Shown here: positions 33,681-42,084 of the stretch, in pieces
Numbering within the stretch: the first letter of the stretch is position 1
Layout: the number at the start of each line of letters is the position of its first letter
Origin: Bacteroidales bacterium
Lineage (GTDB): Bacteria; Bacteroidota; Bacteroidia; Bacteroidales; UBA932
DNA length: 48,730 nt
Direction: 5' to 3'
Assembly: GCA_017960545.1 (NCBI GenBank)
Contig: JAGCYZ010000055.1
Span: 1-48,730, forward strand
Notes under the pieces: generated by a model
What the model saw: only the letters and a program-made list of their open reading frames with translations
The model's database searches: none
What the model was told of the DNA's origin: nothing
Made by a program: the position numbers and the translations under genes

Positions 33681-34516
33681 TATTTCTTGAGTGCCTCGAT
33701 GACGGTCTTGATCTGGGCTGCATCGGAAGCGCTGGGTGAGAGTTCAAGGTATTTGCCAAGGTACTCAATGGCCTCAGCTTTCTTTGAAAGGCTGTTGGCT
33801 GCTGTTCCGGCAATCTTGAAAGCGTTGGCGGACTCTGCATATTTAGCAGACTCGAGAGCTGTGTCGAAAGCCTTCTGGTAGTCCTTGTCCCTGAGGAAGT
33901 TGGAAGCCTCCTTGAGGAGTACGGTTCCAATCTGCTTGTTGGCGTTCTCTGCCTGTCCGTTCTCGGCTGCAGCCTTGAGGGCTTCGAGTGCCTCCTCGGA
34001 CTTGTTCAGCTGGTTGAGGGCCATTCCAAGGCGGAGGGCTGCCATTCCGTTGGTAGGATCTGCATCTGTGATAGCCTTGTAAGCGGCAGCGGCACCCTCA
34101 TAATCCTTTGCGCTGAGCAATGCGTTGCCTTTCTGGAGCATTACCTGAGGGATGAGTTTCTGTGCGTTTGCAAGGACGTCGTCAGCGCCGAATTCCTTTG
34201 CTGCGGCAACTGTCTCCTCAAGCTTTGCAACTGCCTCATCGTATTTTGTTTCCTTGATGAGGTCATTTACCATGGAGTAGTGAAGTTTAGGGATAACTTC
34301 TTTGCAGTTCCCGACAATCTCCGCTCCTTCATCTCCCAGAGCCTTTGCCATATTGTAGGCTTTCTGGAAATAATCAATGGCTGCAGCCTTGTCTGTGCTG
34401 GATGCGGTGGCACCGTTATTGAACAGTTCGGTTGCCTGCTGGAGGGAAGCCTCCTGGGCGAAGATCATTCCGGCTGAAAATAAAACAGCTGCGATAGAAA
34501 GTAAAAGTTTCTTCAT
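33680..34516 (-). CDS. Secreted tetratricopeptide-repeat protein
   Basis: 278 residues. Signal peptide MKKLLLSIAAVLFSAGMIFAQ, then helical repeats with TPR hallmarks (NGMAALRLGMALNQLNKSEE, EAIEYLGKYLELSPSA) covering most of the protein, with many Ala/Lys. Probably a periplasmic protein-interaction scaffold. It has its own promoter (-7 box at 34552-34559) and is transcribed together with the U32 gene downstream. Confidence 0.88.
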   Translation of the reverse strand: MKKLLLSIAAVLFSAGMIFAQEASLQQATELFNNGATASSTDKAAAIDYFQKAYNMAKALGDEGAEIVGNCKEVIPKLHYSMVNDLIKETKYDEAVAKLEETVAAAKEFGADDVLANAQKLIPQVMLQKGNALLSAKDYEGAAAAYKAITDADPTNGMAALRLGMALNQLNKSEEALEALKAAAENGQAENANKQIGTVLLKEASNFLRDKDYQKAFDTALESAKYAESANAFKIAGTAANSLSKKAEAIEYLGKYLELSPSASDAAQIKTVIEALKK

Positions 34517-34551
34517 GATATAGTAAATGTTTGTTAAAGGCTTGTGGAAAG

Positions 34552-34559
34552 CAAAAATA
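34552..34559 (-). promoter_or_regulatory. -7 box of the TPR/U32 transcript
   Basis: TATTTTTG on the minus strand, 36 bases before the TPR gene ATG. Confidence 0.5.
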
Positions 34560-34571
34560 GTAAAAATGTAT

Positions 34572-34579
34572 TAATTTTG
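34572..34579 (+). promoter_or_regulatory. -7 box for the M16-like gene
   Basis: TAATTTTG, 20 bases before the ATG at 34600; divergent from the TPR promoter. Confidence 0.5.
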
Positions 34580-34599
34580 CGACTACTTACGCAAATCTT

Positions 34600-36264
34600 A
34601 TGCTAAAGTTCAAACACGTATTCATTTTTTTAGCGGCCCTTTTGCCAATATGCGTCCTTCGCGCCCAGGAACCCACTGCAGCACAGAAGGTTACGTCAAT
34701 GTATGACAGGCAGGCCCAGATCCTATATAATTTAAAAACAGAACAACAGTACCTGCGCAACCCCGGCTTTACGGCATCGGTTTCCGATGCGGTTTATGCC
34801 GACCTTAAGGTCAACGGAGTGTCCGCCAAGGATTTCATCGCATCCAGGAACCTTGCGATTGGAGCGTTGCGTCACAGCAAGGATGCGTCCGAGAGGGAAA
34901 TCGCTGCATTCTTTGATTCCCGGGACGTGGCGGTGGCGGATGAGCTTCCCCTTTTCAACGATTACGTGAGGGCGAAGATGGCGGACAAGTCCTACGCCAC
35001 CACGGCGGATCGCATCGACCTGGACTACGGCATCGCTTCTTTAGCCCCTATGCAGATGCCCAAGAAAGTGAAGGTCACTTCTGACACTCCCGAACCCGTG
35101 ACCGGCGGACGTATGTGGATGTTCGCCAACGGCATCAGGGTCATTTACAGGCAGGACAAAAAGGCCAGGGATTTCTCCTATACGCTGGCGCTTCGAGGCG
35201 GCTTCGGCAGCATAGAGAACCTTCAGTACGGTCAGGGCGCATATGTCGGGGATCTCCTTCCTTTATACCGCGTCAGGGGCATGAGCGGAGTTGCTTTCCG
35301 CAATATGCTGGCATATAACGGTATAACCATAGAAGCCAAGGTCAACCTCACGGACCTTCAGATAAGCGGCTCTGCGCCTTCCGACGGGCTGGAGATGCTC
35401 CTCCAGGCCCTGCTGGCAGTTACCAACAATTCTTCGGTAGACCCGGATGCGTACGCTTTCTGCCGCACCATTCCGGGGAAGGCCTCGGCGGAAGCCGTCA
35501 TTGACAGCCTCCTTCGTCCGGACTTCTTATATACTCCGTATAAATATGAAGTGTCGCTGCCGCAGGACCTTATGGCACGTGCCCTGGGAGAGTATTACGC
35601 CCAAAGGTTCGCCAACGTTGACGATGGCGTGCTCATTATCACCGGCAACAAGACAGATTACCAGATGCAGTCCATCCTGGGCAAATATCTGGGAGCATTC
35701 CGCACTGCCAAAAAGTACAACATCTATCCGCAGGTGCAGTATATGCAAAGGGCTGGCACCGCATACCATACTGCTTCCGGCGCTCCCCAGCTGAAGTATG
35801 CAATGTCAATCTTCCTGTCTTTGTCCGCAGAGAGCTACCTGGTCACCCGGCTTGCGGAGATAGTCCTTCAGACAGAAGTCCGAAAGGCTTTCAGGGACAA
35901 CAAGGTCACCCTGCAGTCCACTATGGAAACCCTGCCTTACGAGCGCTACTGCGTAACCCTCACCGTGGACGGCGTGGGCTCGGCCCAAGGGATGCAGACC
36001 TTGCGCGGTGTCATTGAAGACTGCCGGGAAATTGAGATAAGCCCGGACGAACTCAAGGCTTACAAGGCGCAGCTGCTGGGCATCATAGGGGAGGAACTCA
36101 CTTCTGACAGGACCAAGGCGGAACTTGCCATCGCCCGCTATTGCGGCCGCAAGGACCTGCTCTCCAATTACCAGGCCCGCGTGGACAAGATTGACGCTGA
36201 GCAGCTGGCCGACATCCTTGAGGCCATAGTTTCCGGCAGTACCGTAGAATACGTGCAGAGATGA
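34600..36264 (+). CDS. Secreted M16 (pitrilysin)-like protein, zinc site lost
   Basis: 554 residues with signal peptide MLKFKHVFIFLAALLPICVLRAQ. The region ALRGGFGSIENLQYGQGAYVGD aligns with the N-terminal M16 block where active enzymes carry HxxEH after the glycine-rich strand; here neither histidine nor the glutamate is present. Later segments (ALGEYYAQRFANVDDGVLIITG, then C-terminal ISPDELKAYKAQLLG) also fit an M16 half. So it is probably a non-catalytic periplasmic homologue, possibly a partner or chaperone-like subunit. Overlaps the DUF3109 gene by 4 bases. Confidence 0.75.
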   Translation: MLKFKHVFIFLAALLPICVLRAQEPTAAQKVTSMYDRQAQILYNLKTEQQYLRNPGFTASVSDAVYADLKVNGVSAKDFIASRNLAIGALRHSKDASEREIAAFFDSRDVAVADELPLFNDYVRAKMADKSYATTADRIDLDYGIASLAPMQMPKKVKVTSDTPEPVTGGRMWMFANGIRVIYRQDKKARDFSYTLALRGGFGSIENLQYGQGAYVGDLLPLYRVRGMSGVAFRNMLAYNGITIEAKVNLTDLQISGSAPSDGLEMLLQALLAVTNNSSVDPDAYAFCRTIPGKASAEAVIDSLLRPDFLYTPYKYEVSLPQDLMARALGEYYAQRFANVDDGVLIITGNKTDYQMQSILGKYLGAFRTAKKYNIYPQVQYMQRAGTAYHTASGAPQLKYAMSIFLSLSAESYLVTRLAEIVLQTEVRKAFRDNKVTLQSTMETLPYERYCVTLTVDGVGSAQGMQTLRGVIEDCREIEISPDELKAYKAQLLGIIGEELTSDRTKAELAIARYCGRKDLLSNYQARVDKIDAEQLADILEAIVSGSTVEYVQR

Positions 36265-36869
36265 GCGCTGAGAGGGATTACGGCATTATTTTCCAGATAG
36301 GGGACATCCTGGTCTCCGAAGAAGTCATCACCGGGTTCTTCTGCTGCGATTATTCCGCCTGCAAAGGCGAATGCTGCATAGCGGGTGAGTATGGCGCCCC
36401 CCTGGAAGAGGACGAACTCCAGGTGCTGGAAGACGAATATCCCAACTTTGGCAAATATATGACGCCCGCAGGGCATACCGCAATCGCGGAGAAAGGGTTC
36501 TTTGAACTGGACATAGAAGGAGAACTGGTGACCACCGTGGCGCGCGGCGGCGAGTGCGCGTACTCCTTCCAGGATTCCGCGGGGAACTGCCTCTGCGCCA
36601 TAGAGAAATGCTTCTTTAAAGGGGAGTGCGCAATGCGCAAGCCGCGCTCCTGCTGGCTCTATCCCATAAGGGTGACAAAACTCACCGGCGGCGGCCTGGC
36701 GTTGAATTTCCATCAGTGGCACGTGTGCAAGGCCGCTTTCGAGAAGGGCAGAAAAGAAGGGATCCACGTGTATGAATTCCTGCGTGAACCCCTCTCAAAA
36801 CTCTTTGGGGACGATTTCTACGAAGCCCTGTGCGCCGCTGCCGCTAAGTTTCGGGATTCTGAAATTTGA
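36261..36869 (+). CDS. DUF3109 cysteine-rich protein
   Basis: 202 residues, cytoplasmic. Cysteine clusters CCDYSACKGECC near the N-terminus and CLCAIEKCFFKGECAM with RSCWLYPIR in the middle match the DUF3109 family, probably a metal (Zn or Fe-S) binding protein of unknown role related to the YkgJ-type group. Coupled to the M16-like gene by a 4-base overlap and overlaps the convergent membrane-protein gene by 26 bases. Confidence 0.85.
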   Translation: MSAERDYGIIFQIGDILVSEEVITGFFCCDYSACKGECCIAGEYGAPLEEDELQVLEDEYPNFGKYMTPAGHTAIAEKGFFELDIEGELVTTVARGGECAYSFQDSAGNCLCAIEKCFFKGECAMRKPRSCWLYPIRVTKLTGGGLALNFHQWHVCKAAFEKGRKEGIHVYEFLREPLSKLFGDDFYEALCAAAAKFRDSEI

Positions 36870-37311
36870 ATTCCATAGCGGAGGCCAGGCGGGCCACATC
36901 CTTGGAAATGCCTTCCATATAGAATCCTGCAAGTTCGCGTGTCAGGGTGATCCTGTCTTCCCAGGTCCTGGCTGCGCGGTTGAACCTGTTGCGCAGGCGG
37001 AAGGTCAGGTTCTCCCCCTCTTCCGTTTCCAGTTCATAGCCGCGCTCTTCCATAAAGGAGACGACCTTGTCCCTGATCTCCGAATATGATCCGGGGATGC
37101 GGACGCCGCGTTTGGCGTATCCGAACTTGGGATAGATGGCTGAGACGGCAAGGAACATAATGGCAATCTGAAGCACTGATCCCCAGCCGTTGCGGAACAT
37201 TACGTTTATATCCGGGCTGACCAGCTTGAGGGCCATAAGGATGAGAAGTATGACGGTTACAATCAGGGATATGTAAACGAAGTATTTGAGCGCTCTTACT
37301 ATGTATTTCAT
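36844..37311 (-). CDS. Small inner-membrane protein, function unknown
   Basis: 155 residues. Two N-terminal membrane spans (about 8-30 and 44-61), then a soluble domain of about 90 residues (YSEIRDKVVSFMEERGYELE, then strands). I know no family. A TATCTTTG -7 box lies only 6 bases before the ATG, suggesting a leaderless or nearly leaderless transcript, unless the real start is further in. Confidence 0.75.
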   Translation of the reverse strand: MKYIVRALKYFVYISLIVTVILLILMALKLVSPDINVMFRNGWGSVLQIAIMFLAVSAIYPKFGYAKRGVRIPGSYSEIRDKVVSFMEERGYELETEEGENLTFRLRNRFNRAARTWEDRITLTRELAGFYMEGISKDVARLASAMEFKFQNPET

Positions 37312-37316
37312 AGTAA

Positions 37317-37324
37317 CAAAGATA
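37317..37324 (-). promoter_or_regulatory. -7 box directly before the small membrane-protein gene
   Basis: TATCTTTG on the minus strand ends 5 bases from the ATG at 37311, so the predicted start of transcription falls on or next to the start codon. Confidence 0.45.
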
Positions 37325-37377
37325 GCGTATCTGCACGAATTTTGCTAAATTCGCAGCATATTATAAACATTTAGGTT

Positions 37378-38292
37378 ATGAAAGAAGATCCGCTAGAGAG
37401 ATTGGACAGGATAGAGAATGAGAAAAAGACCGGGACCGGTGCGGCAAAAGCCGTGATGATTGCGCTGATAGCACTAGTCGTAGCCCTTGGCGCTGTCCTG
37501 GCTTATATCTGGGCTTCCAAAGCCTCCCTTGTCAAAGACCTTAATCTGGAAAAGCAGGACCTCACCGAACAGATAATCGCCCTTCAGGGAGATTACGAGA
37601 ACCTCACTTCCGATTACGAAAACATCAACGTGCAGCTGGACTCCTCCCGCGAGGAAGTCGCCCAGCTGGTAGAAAGAATCCAGCAGACAGAAGCCACCAA
37701 CAGGGCCCAGATCCGCCAGTACGAAAAGGAACTGGGCACCCTCAGATCCATAATGCGCAGCTACATTGTTCAGATTGATTCCCTGAACACCCTCAACCAT
37801 CAGCTGACCGCCGAAGCCGCGGCCGCCCGCCAGGACGCCGCAAACAGCCGCAAGGCCAACGAAGAGCTGTCGCAGCAGGTTGAGGCCCTTTCCGGCCAGG
37901 TAGCGGCTGGTTCCGTTATAAAGGCGCGCGGAATAAAGCTGGAAGCAATGAACAGTTCAGACAAGACCACCGACAGGAGCAGCAGGGTGATAAGGCTCAT
38001 AACCTCGCTCAGCCTGGTTGAAAATGAACTTGCTCCAAAGGGCCCCGTGAGGGTTTATATCAAAGTATTCGACCCGGAGGGAAATCTCCTGACAAATACC
38101 AGCAGCAACCTCTTCAATTATGGAGGAGAGAAAGTCACGGCTTCCGCTTCACGCGAAGTTGATTATACCGGAAAAGAGGTGGAGATGAGCATCTACCTCA
38201 ATGAGATTCCTGAGTTCCATAAGGGAATTTACACTGTGGAGGCATATACTGAGCAGGCAATGCTAGGAAACGCGGAACTGCTTCTGCGATGA
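37378..38292 (+). CDS. Membrane-anchored coiled-coil protein, function unknown
   Basis: 304 residues. Basic cytoplasmic start, one membrane span (about 25-46), a long coiled coil (about 50-180; regular LEKQDLTEQIIALQGDYENL-type heptads), and a C-terminal beta-rich domain (RVYIKVFDPEGNLL, VEMSIYLNEI). Topology suggests the coiled coil and beta domain are periplasmic. Similar proteins are widespread and uncharacterised in Bacteroidetes. Overlaps hemW by 4 bases. Confidence 0.8.
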   Translation: MKEDPLERLDRIENEKKTGTGAAKAVMIALIALVVALGAVLAYIWASKASLVKDLNLEKQDLTEQIIALQGDYENLTSDYENINVQLDSSREEVAQLVERIQQTEATNRAQIRQYEKELGTLRSIMRSYIVQIDSLNTLNHQLTAEAAAARQDAANSRKANEELSQQVEALSGQVAAGSVIKARGIKLEAMNSSDKTTDRSSRVIRLITSLSLVENELAPKGPVRVYIKVFDPEGNLLTNTSSNLFNYGGEKVTASASREVDYTGKEVEMSIYLNEIPEFHKGIYTVEAYTEQAMLGNAELLLR

Positions 38293-39272
38293 TCTACATC
38301 CACATTCCCTTTTGCAAAAGTTTCTGCACCTACTGCGATTTCTATTCTGAAATCTGCTCCCCAAAGGTGCAGAAACTTTTTGTTGACGAGCTTTGCAAAG
38401 AGATAGAGGAGCGCAGGGCGGAGATAGAGTCCACCCTGGGTCTAAATACCCTGTACATTGGGGGAGGAACCCCTTCGGTGCTGAAGCCGGAATTGCTGAA
38501 GCGCATAGTTGACGCGCTTGGCTATGGCCCTTACCGGGAATTCACCGTAGAGGTCAATCCTGACGACGTCACCCCGGAATACGCCCTGTTCCTGAAAGGA
38601 TTGGGCGTGAACCGCGTGAGTATGGGTGTGCAGTCCTTTGACGACGGCCTGCTCCGGTGGATGAACCGCCGCCATACCGCACGGGGTGCGGTGGAGGCGT
38701 TCAGCCACCTGCGCCAGGCAGGCTTTGACAACATCAGCATAGATCTCATTTTCGGGATTTCATCCCTGAGCGGAGAAGTCTGGGAAGACACTCTGAAAAA
38801 GGCCATAGAACTGCATCCGGAGCATATTTCTGCGTATCAGTTGACGGTTGAGGAGGGGAGCGGCCTTGCCCAAATGATCAAGGACGGGCGTTATGCCGAA
38901 GCCTCCGACGAGCAGTGCGCCGCCCAGTACCGGACCCTTTGTTCAATGCTCCGCTCTGCCGGCTTCAACCATTACGAGATATCCAATTTCGCCCTTCCGG
39001 GCAGGGAGGCCCTGCACAACAGCGCGTACTGGAAGAGGCTTCCGTACGCCGGCCTTGGCCCCGGGGCGCATTCGCTCACAGGGGAGGACACCCGCAGCTG
39101 GAACACTTCAGTTATCAGCGGGTGGACGCGGGAGTACGAGCACCTGACCCTTGAACAGATACGCGAAGAGAGGCTGATGCTGGGCCTGCGCACGGCCGAC
39201 GGGGTGGACGGAATGCGCATCCCGGAGTCTGACTGGTTTATTTCCGATTCAATAATAGAGGACCTTATATAG
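38289..39272 (+). CDS. hemW: HemW, radical SAM heme chaperone, shortened C-terminus
   Basis: 327 residues; typical HemW has about 370-380. The radical SAM cluster is intact: HIPFCKSFCTYCDF with Cys9, Cys13 and Cys16, then GGGTPS, EVNPDDV and ISIDLIFGI. HemW is related to HemN but acts in heme trafficking rather than coproporphyrinogen oxidation. The C-terminal helical/winged domain goes straight from LMLGLRTADGVDG to RIPESDWFISDSIIEDL, which in homologues are separated by about 35-40 residues, so an in-frame deletion is likely. Ends 8 bases into the convergent aminopeptidase gene. Confidence 0.88.
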   Translation: MIYIHIPFCKSFCTYCDFYSEICSPKVQKLFVDELCKEIEERRAEIESTLGLNTLYIGGGTPSVLKPELLKRIVDALGYGPYREFTVEVNPDDVTPEYALFLKGLGVNRVSMGVQSFDDGLLRWMNRRHTARGAVEAFSHLRQAGFDNISIDLIFGISSLSGEVWEDTLKKAIELHPEHISAYQLTVEEGSGLAQMIKDGRYAEASDEQCAAQYRTLCSMLRSAGFNHYEISNFALPGREALHNSAYWKRLPYAGLGPGAHSLTGEDTRSWNTSVISGWTREYEHLTLEQIREERLMLGLRTADGVDGMRIPESDWFISDSIIEDLI

Positions 39273-40998
39273 GCTTGGTCTTGGCGCGGAGCCACTCTGC
39301 CACATCGGCGGGAAGGTGGTCTTTCAAGGTTTCATAAGCCCTGGCGTTGTATGCGTTGAGCCAGGCTATCTCATCGGCATTCATCAGGTCCCTGATAATG
39401 GCGCCGGTGTCTATGTGGCACAGGGTGAGGTTCTCCCACTCCAGCCAGTCCCCGAATTCATTGGAGCCGGCCTCGCGGCAAAGGAGGACGCTTTCGTGCC
39501 GCACTCCGTGCAGGCCCTCGCGGTAGAGGCCGGGCTCGTCGGTGGCAATCATTCCGGGGAGCAGGGGTTGGCGATTGAAGTTCTGCCTGATCTCGTGGGG
39601 CCCTTCGTGAACCCCCAGGAAAAAGCCTATGCCGTGGCCGGTGCCGTGGCCGAAGTTGCGCTTGGCCTGCCACAGCGGGCTGCGCGCAACGGCGTCCAGC
39701 TGGCACCCGGCCGTGCCCTTGGGGAAGATGCTCCTGGCCAGGTTGATGTGTCCGCGCAGGACAAAGGTGTAGTCCTGCATTTCCAGATAGGTGCACGGAC
39801 CCATAGGGACGGTACGGGTTATGTCCGTTGTGCCAAAGACGTACTGGCCGCCGGAGTCATTGAGGTAAAGGCCGTGGGGCTCTATCACCGGGGCGTCCTG
39901 CTGCGGAGTGATGTAGTGAGGAAGGGCTCCGCCGGGGCCGTAGGCCGATATGGTGGCGAAGCTTTCGCCCCTGAAGCCGTCAATCTCCGCGCGCAGGGCG
40001 CTCTGCTCTATGCAGGCGTCCCATTCGGTGATGCGCTGGCCGCCCTTGACGGACTGTTCCAGCCAGTAAAGGAAGCGTTCCATTGCCAGTCCGTCATAGA
40101 AATGCGCCAGGCGCATGCCCTCTATTTCGGTGGCGTTTTTCACTGCCTTGCGGAGGGGTACCGGGGAAGGGCCGCAGACGCGGTTCTCCGCATCCATCAT
40201 ATTGTAAATGTGGTAGTTCAGGGTGGAAGGATCCACGTATGTGAGCCCCTGAAGGTCTGCTATGGAGAGGAACACATCGTCATAACTTTCCCGTGTGAAC
40301 CAGCGCACTTCATCCTGGGTTACTATCAGATAGGATATGACAAGGGGGTTGTAGTCTATGTCGCTTGCACGTACGTTAAGCAGCCAGGCAATCTCGTCCA
40401 GGGCGGTGAGGAGCATATTGTCGCATCCTTTGGAACGGAGGAAGGCCCGAAGCCATTCTATCTTGTCTTCGCTGCTTTCCCCCACCTGGGCATCGCTCAG
40501 CTTGATTATTGGGGTGGAGGGTACGGGAGGGCGGTCAGTCCAGAGGCAGTCCAGAAGGTCCGGGACGCTGACTATGCGCACTTCCGTGTCTTCGTCAAAG
40601 GCGTCTTTGATTTCCTGGATGAAGGAGACGTTCTGGCAGAGGCCGTCAACCGCAATGTTCACGTAATTCCGGCCGCAGAAGGCCACGCTGGACAGCCATT
40701 CCGGTATGAGCACCTGCTCCGGTATGCGGGTTTTGTGCAGGACAATGCCGGAGCCTTCCAGCTGCTGCACAGCCTGGATGAAGTATCTGGTGTCCGTCCA
40801 CAGCCCCGCGTGGTCAAGCGTGACCACAATGTCCCCGGCCTCTCCGGTGAAGCCGGAAAGCCATTCCACCTGCTTCCATCGCGGTGCGGGGTACTCGCTG
40901 CTGTGCGGGTCCGATCCGCTTATTATGACTGCATCCCAACCTCTGGAGCGCATCACTTCCCTGAGCGCCTCAACTCTTTGTGCGTAATTCATATCCAT
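39265..40998 (-). CDS. M24 aminopeptidase P (Xaa-Pro aminopeptidase)
   Basis: 577 residues from the ATG at 40998; the frame stays open further upstream but there it lies antisense to dus and crosses a promoter. Two creatinase-like N-terminal domains precede the pita-bread catalytic domain, with metal ligands in YLNDSGGQYVFGTTDITRTV, FGHGTGHGIG, TDEPGLYREG and RHESVLL. It removes N-terminal residues before proline, probably in the cytoplasm. The next in-frame ATG (40992) is an equally good start: a TATATTTG box ends 5 bases before 40998. Confidence 0.93.
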   Translation of the reverse strand: MDMNYAQRVEALREVMRSRGWDAVIISGSDPHSSEYPAPRWKQVEWLSGFTGEAGDIVVTLDHAGLWTDTRYFIQAVQQLEGSGIVLHKTRIPEQVLIPEWLSSVAFCGRNYVNIAVDGLCQNVSFIQEIKDAFDEDTEVRIVSVPDLLDCLWTDRPPVPSTPIIKLSDAQVGESSEDKIEWLRAFLRSKGCDNMLLTALDEIAWLLNVRASDIDYNPLVISYLIVTQDEVRWFTRESYDDVFLSIADLQGLTYVDPSTLNYHIYNMMDAENRVCGPSPVPLRKAVKNATEIEGMRLAHFYDGLAMERFLYWLEQSVKGGQRITEWDACIEQSALRAEIDGFRGESFATISAYGPGGALPHYITPQQDAPVIEPHGLYLNDSGGQYVFGTTDITRTVPMGPCTYLEMQDYTFVLRGHINLARSIFPKGTAGCQLDAVARSPLWQAKRNFGHGTGHGIGFFLGVHEGPHEIRQNFNRQPLLPGMIATDEPGLYREGLHGVRHESVLLCREAGSNEFGDWLEWENLTLCHIDTGAIIRDLMNADEIAWLNAYNARAYETLKDHLPADVAEWLRAKTKPI

Positions 40999-41002
40999 AC
41001 AC

Positions 41003-41010
41003 CAAATATA
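41003..41010 (-). promoter_or_regulatory. -7 box directly before the aminopeptidase gene
   Basis: TATATTTG on the minus strand; predicted transcription start is at or within a few bases of the start codon. Confidence 0.45.
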
Positions 41011-41032
41011 ATAAATTATCGGTCCTATTTTG

Positions 41033-41040
41033 TATTTTTG
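41033..41040 (+). promoter_or_regulatory. -7 box of the dus-lpxK transcript
   Basis: TATTTTTG, 9 bases before the dus ATG; implies a very short leader. Confidence 0.45.
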
Positions 41041-41049
41041 TAGCCGCTT

Positions 41050-42084
41050 ATGCTTATTGGTAATATTGATCTTGGAGAAAGGCCGGTGCTTCTGGCTCCG
41101 ATGGAAGATGTGACCGACGCATCTTTCCGCGTTATCTGCAAAGAATACGGCGCGGATATGGTGTACACGGAATTCGTCCCCTCCGACGGCCTCATCCGGG
41201 ACGCCGTCAAGGCCATCGCCAAGATGAAGACCAGCGAGCAGGAAGCCCCCATCGGAATCCAGATTTACGGCCACATACCGGAGTCTATGGTGGACGCCGC
41301 CAAGATGGCGGACAATGCCGCCAGCATTGCCGGCGGCCACGGCTGCGACCTCATTGACATAAACTTCGGCTGCCCGGTGAGCAAGATTGCAGGCAGGGGA
41401 GCGGGCTCCGGGATGATGCGCGAGCCGGACAAGATGGTTGCCATAACCAAGGCGGTGGTGGAAGCCGTAGGAAAACCCGTCACCGTGAAGACCCGCCTGG
41501 GCTGGGACGAGGGATCCAAGATAATAGTGGAACTTGCCGAAAGGCTGCAGGACTGCGGCATCAGCGCCCTCACCATACACGGCCGCACCCGCGCTCAGAT
41601 GTACCGCGGCGAGGCGGACTGGACGCTGATAGGCAAGGTTAAGGAGAATCCGCGGATGCACATCCCCATAATTGGAAACGGAGACATAAACAGTCCGCAG
41701 AAAGCCGCGGAGTACTTTGACAGATACGGGGTTGACGGCATTATGATAGGCAGGGCGTCGTTCGGGCATCCCTGGATATTCCGCGACGTGAAGCATTACC
41801 TCCGCACAGGGGAACTGCTCCCGCCTATGGGCGTCGCAGAAAGGGTGGCCCTGGCAAAGCGGCACTACGCCCTCTCCCTGGAGATGAAAGGCGTCCCAAG
41901 GGGGGTCTATGAGATGCGCAGGCACCTCTCCTGCTATTTCAAGGGCCTTCCGGATTTCAAAGAGACACGCATAAAACTGGTGACGTCAATGGACCCGCAG
42001 GAGATTTACGCCCTGCTGGACTCCGTGGCTGAGCGCTGGGGAAACGAGACTATAGAAGAAAACAACAACGTTTACGGTATTTGA
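41050..42084 (+). CDS. dusB: tRNA-dihydrouridine synthase
   Basis: 344 residues. FMN-dependent TIM barrel with LAPMEDVTDASFR, the active-site cysteine in INFGCPVSKIAGRGAGSGMM, TVKTRLGWD, LTIHGRTRAQMY and GNGDI...GVDGIMIGRASFGHPW. It reduces uridines in the D loop of tRNA. It fits the bacterial DusB/NifR3 branch best. Overlaps lpxK by 4 bases. Confidence 0.94.
   Translation: MLIGNIDLGERPVLLAPMEDVTDASFRVICKEYGADMVYTEFVPSDGLIRDAVKAIAKMKTSEQEAPIGIQIYGHIPESMVDAAKMADNAASIAGGHGCDLIDINFGCPVSKIAGRGAGSGMMREPDKMVAITKAVVEAVGKPVTVKTRLGWDEGSKIIVELAERLQDCGISALTIHGRTRAQMYRGEADWTLIGKVKENPRMHIPIIGNGDINSPQKAAEYFDRYGVDGIMIGRASFGHPWIFRDVKHYLRTGELLPPMGVAERVALAKRHYALSLEMKGVPRGVYEMRRHLSCYFKGLPDFKETRIKLVTSMDPQEIYALLDSVAERWGNETIEENNNVYGI

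Noticed and set aside
39316-41043. Plus-strand open frame of 575 codons opposite the aminopeptidase gene
   Set aside because: It mirrors the M24 gene in an antisense frame, has no recognisable domain and no promoter, and the M24 motifs on the other strand are unambiguous.
40999-41925. N-terminal extension of the aminopeptidase frame by 309 codons
   Set aside because: This part is antisense to dus, shows no domain, and crosses the -7 box at 41003-41010; the M24 family starts at about 40998.
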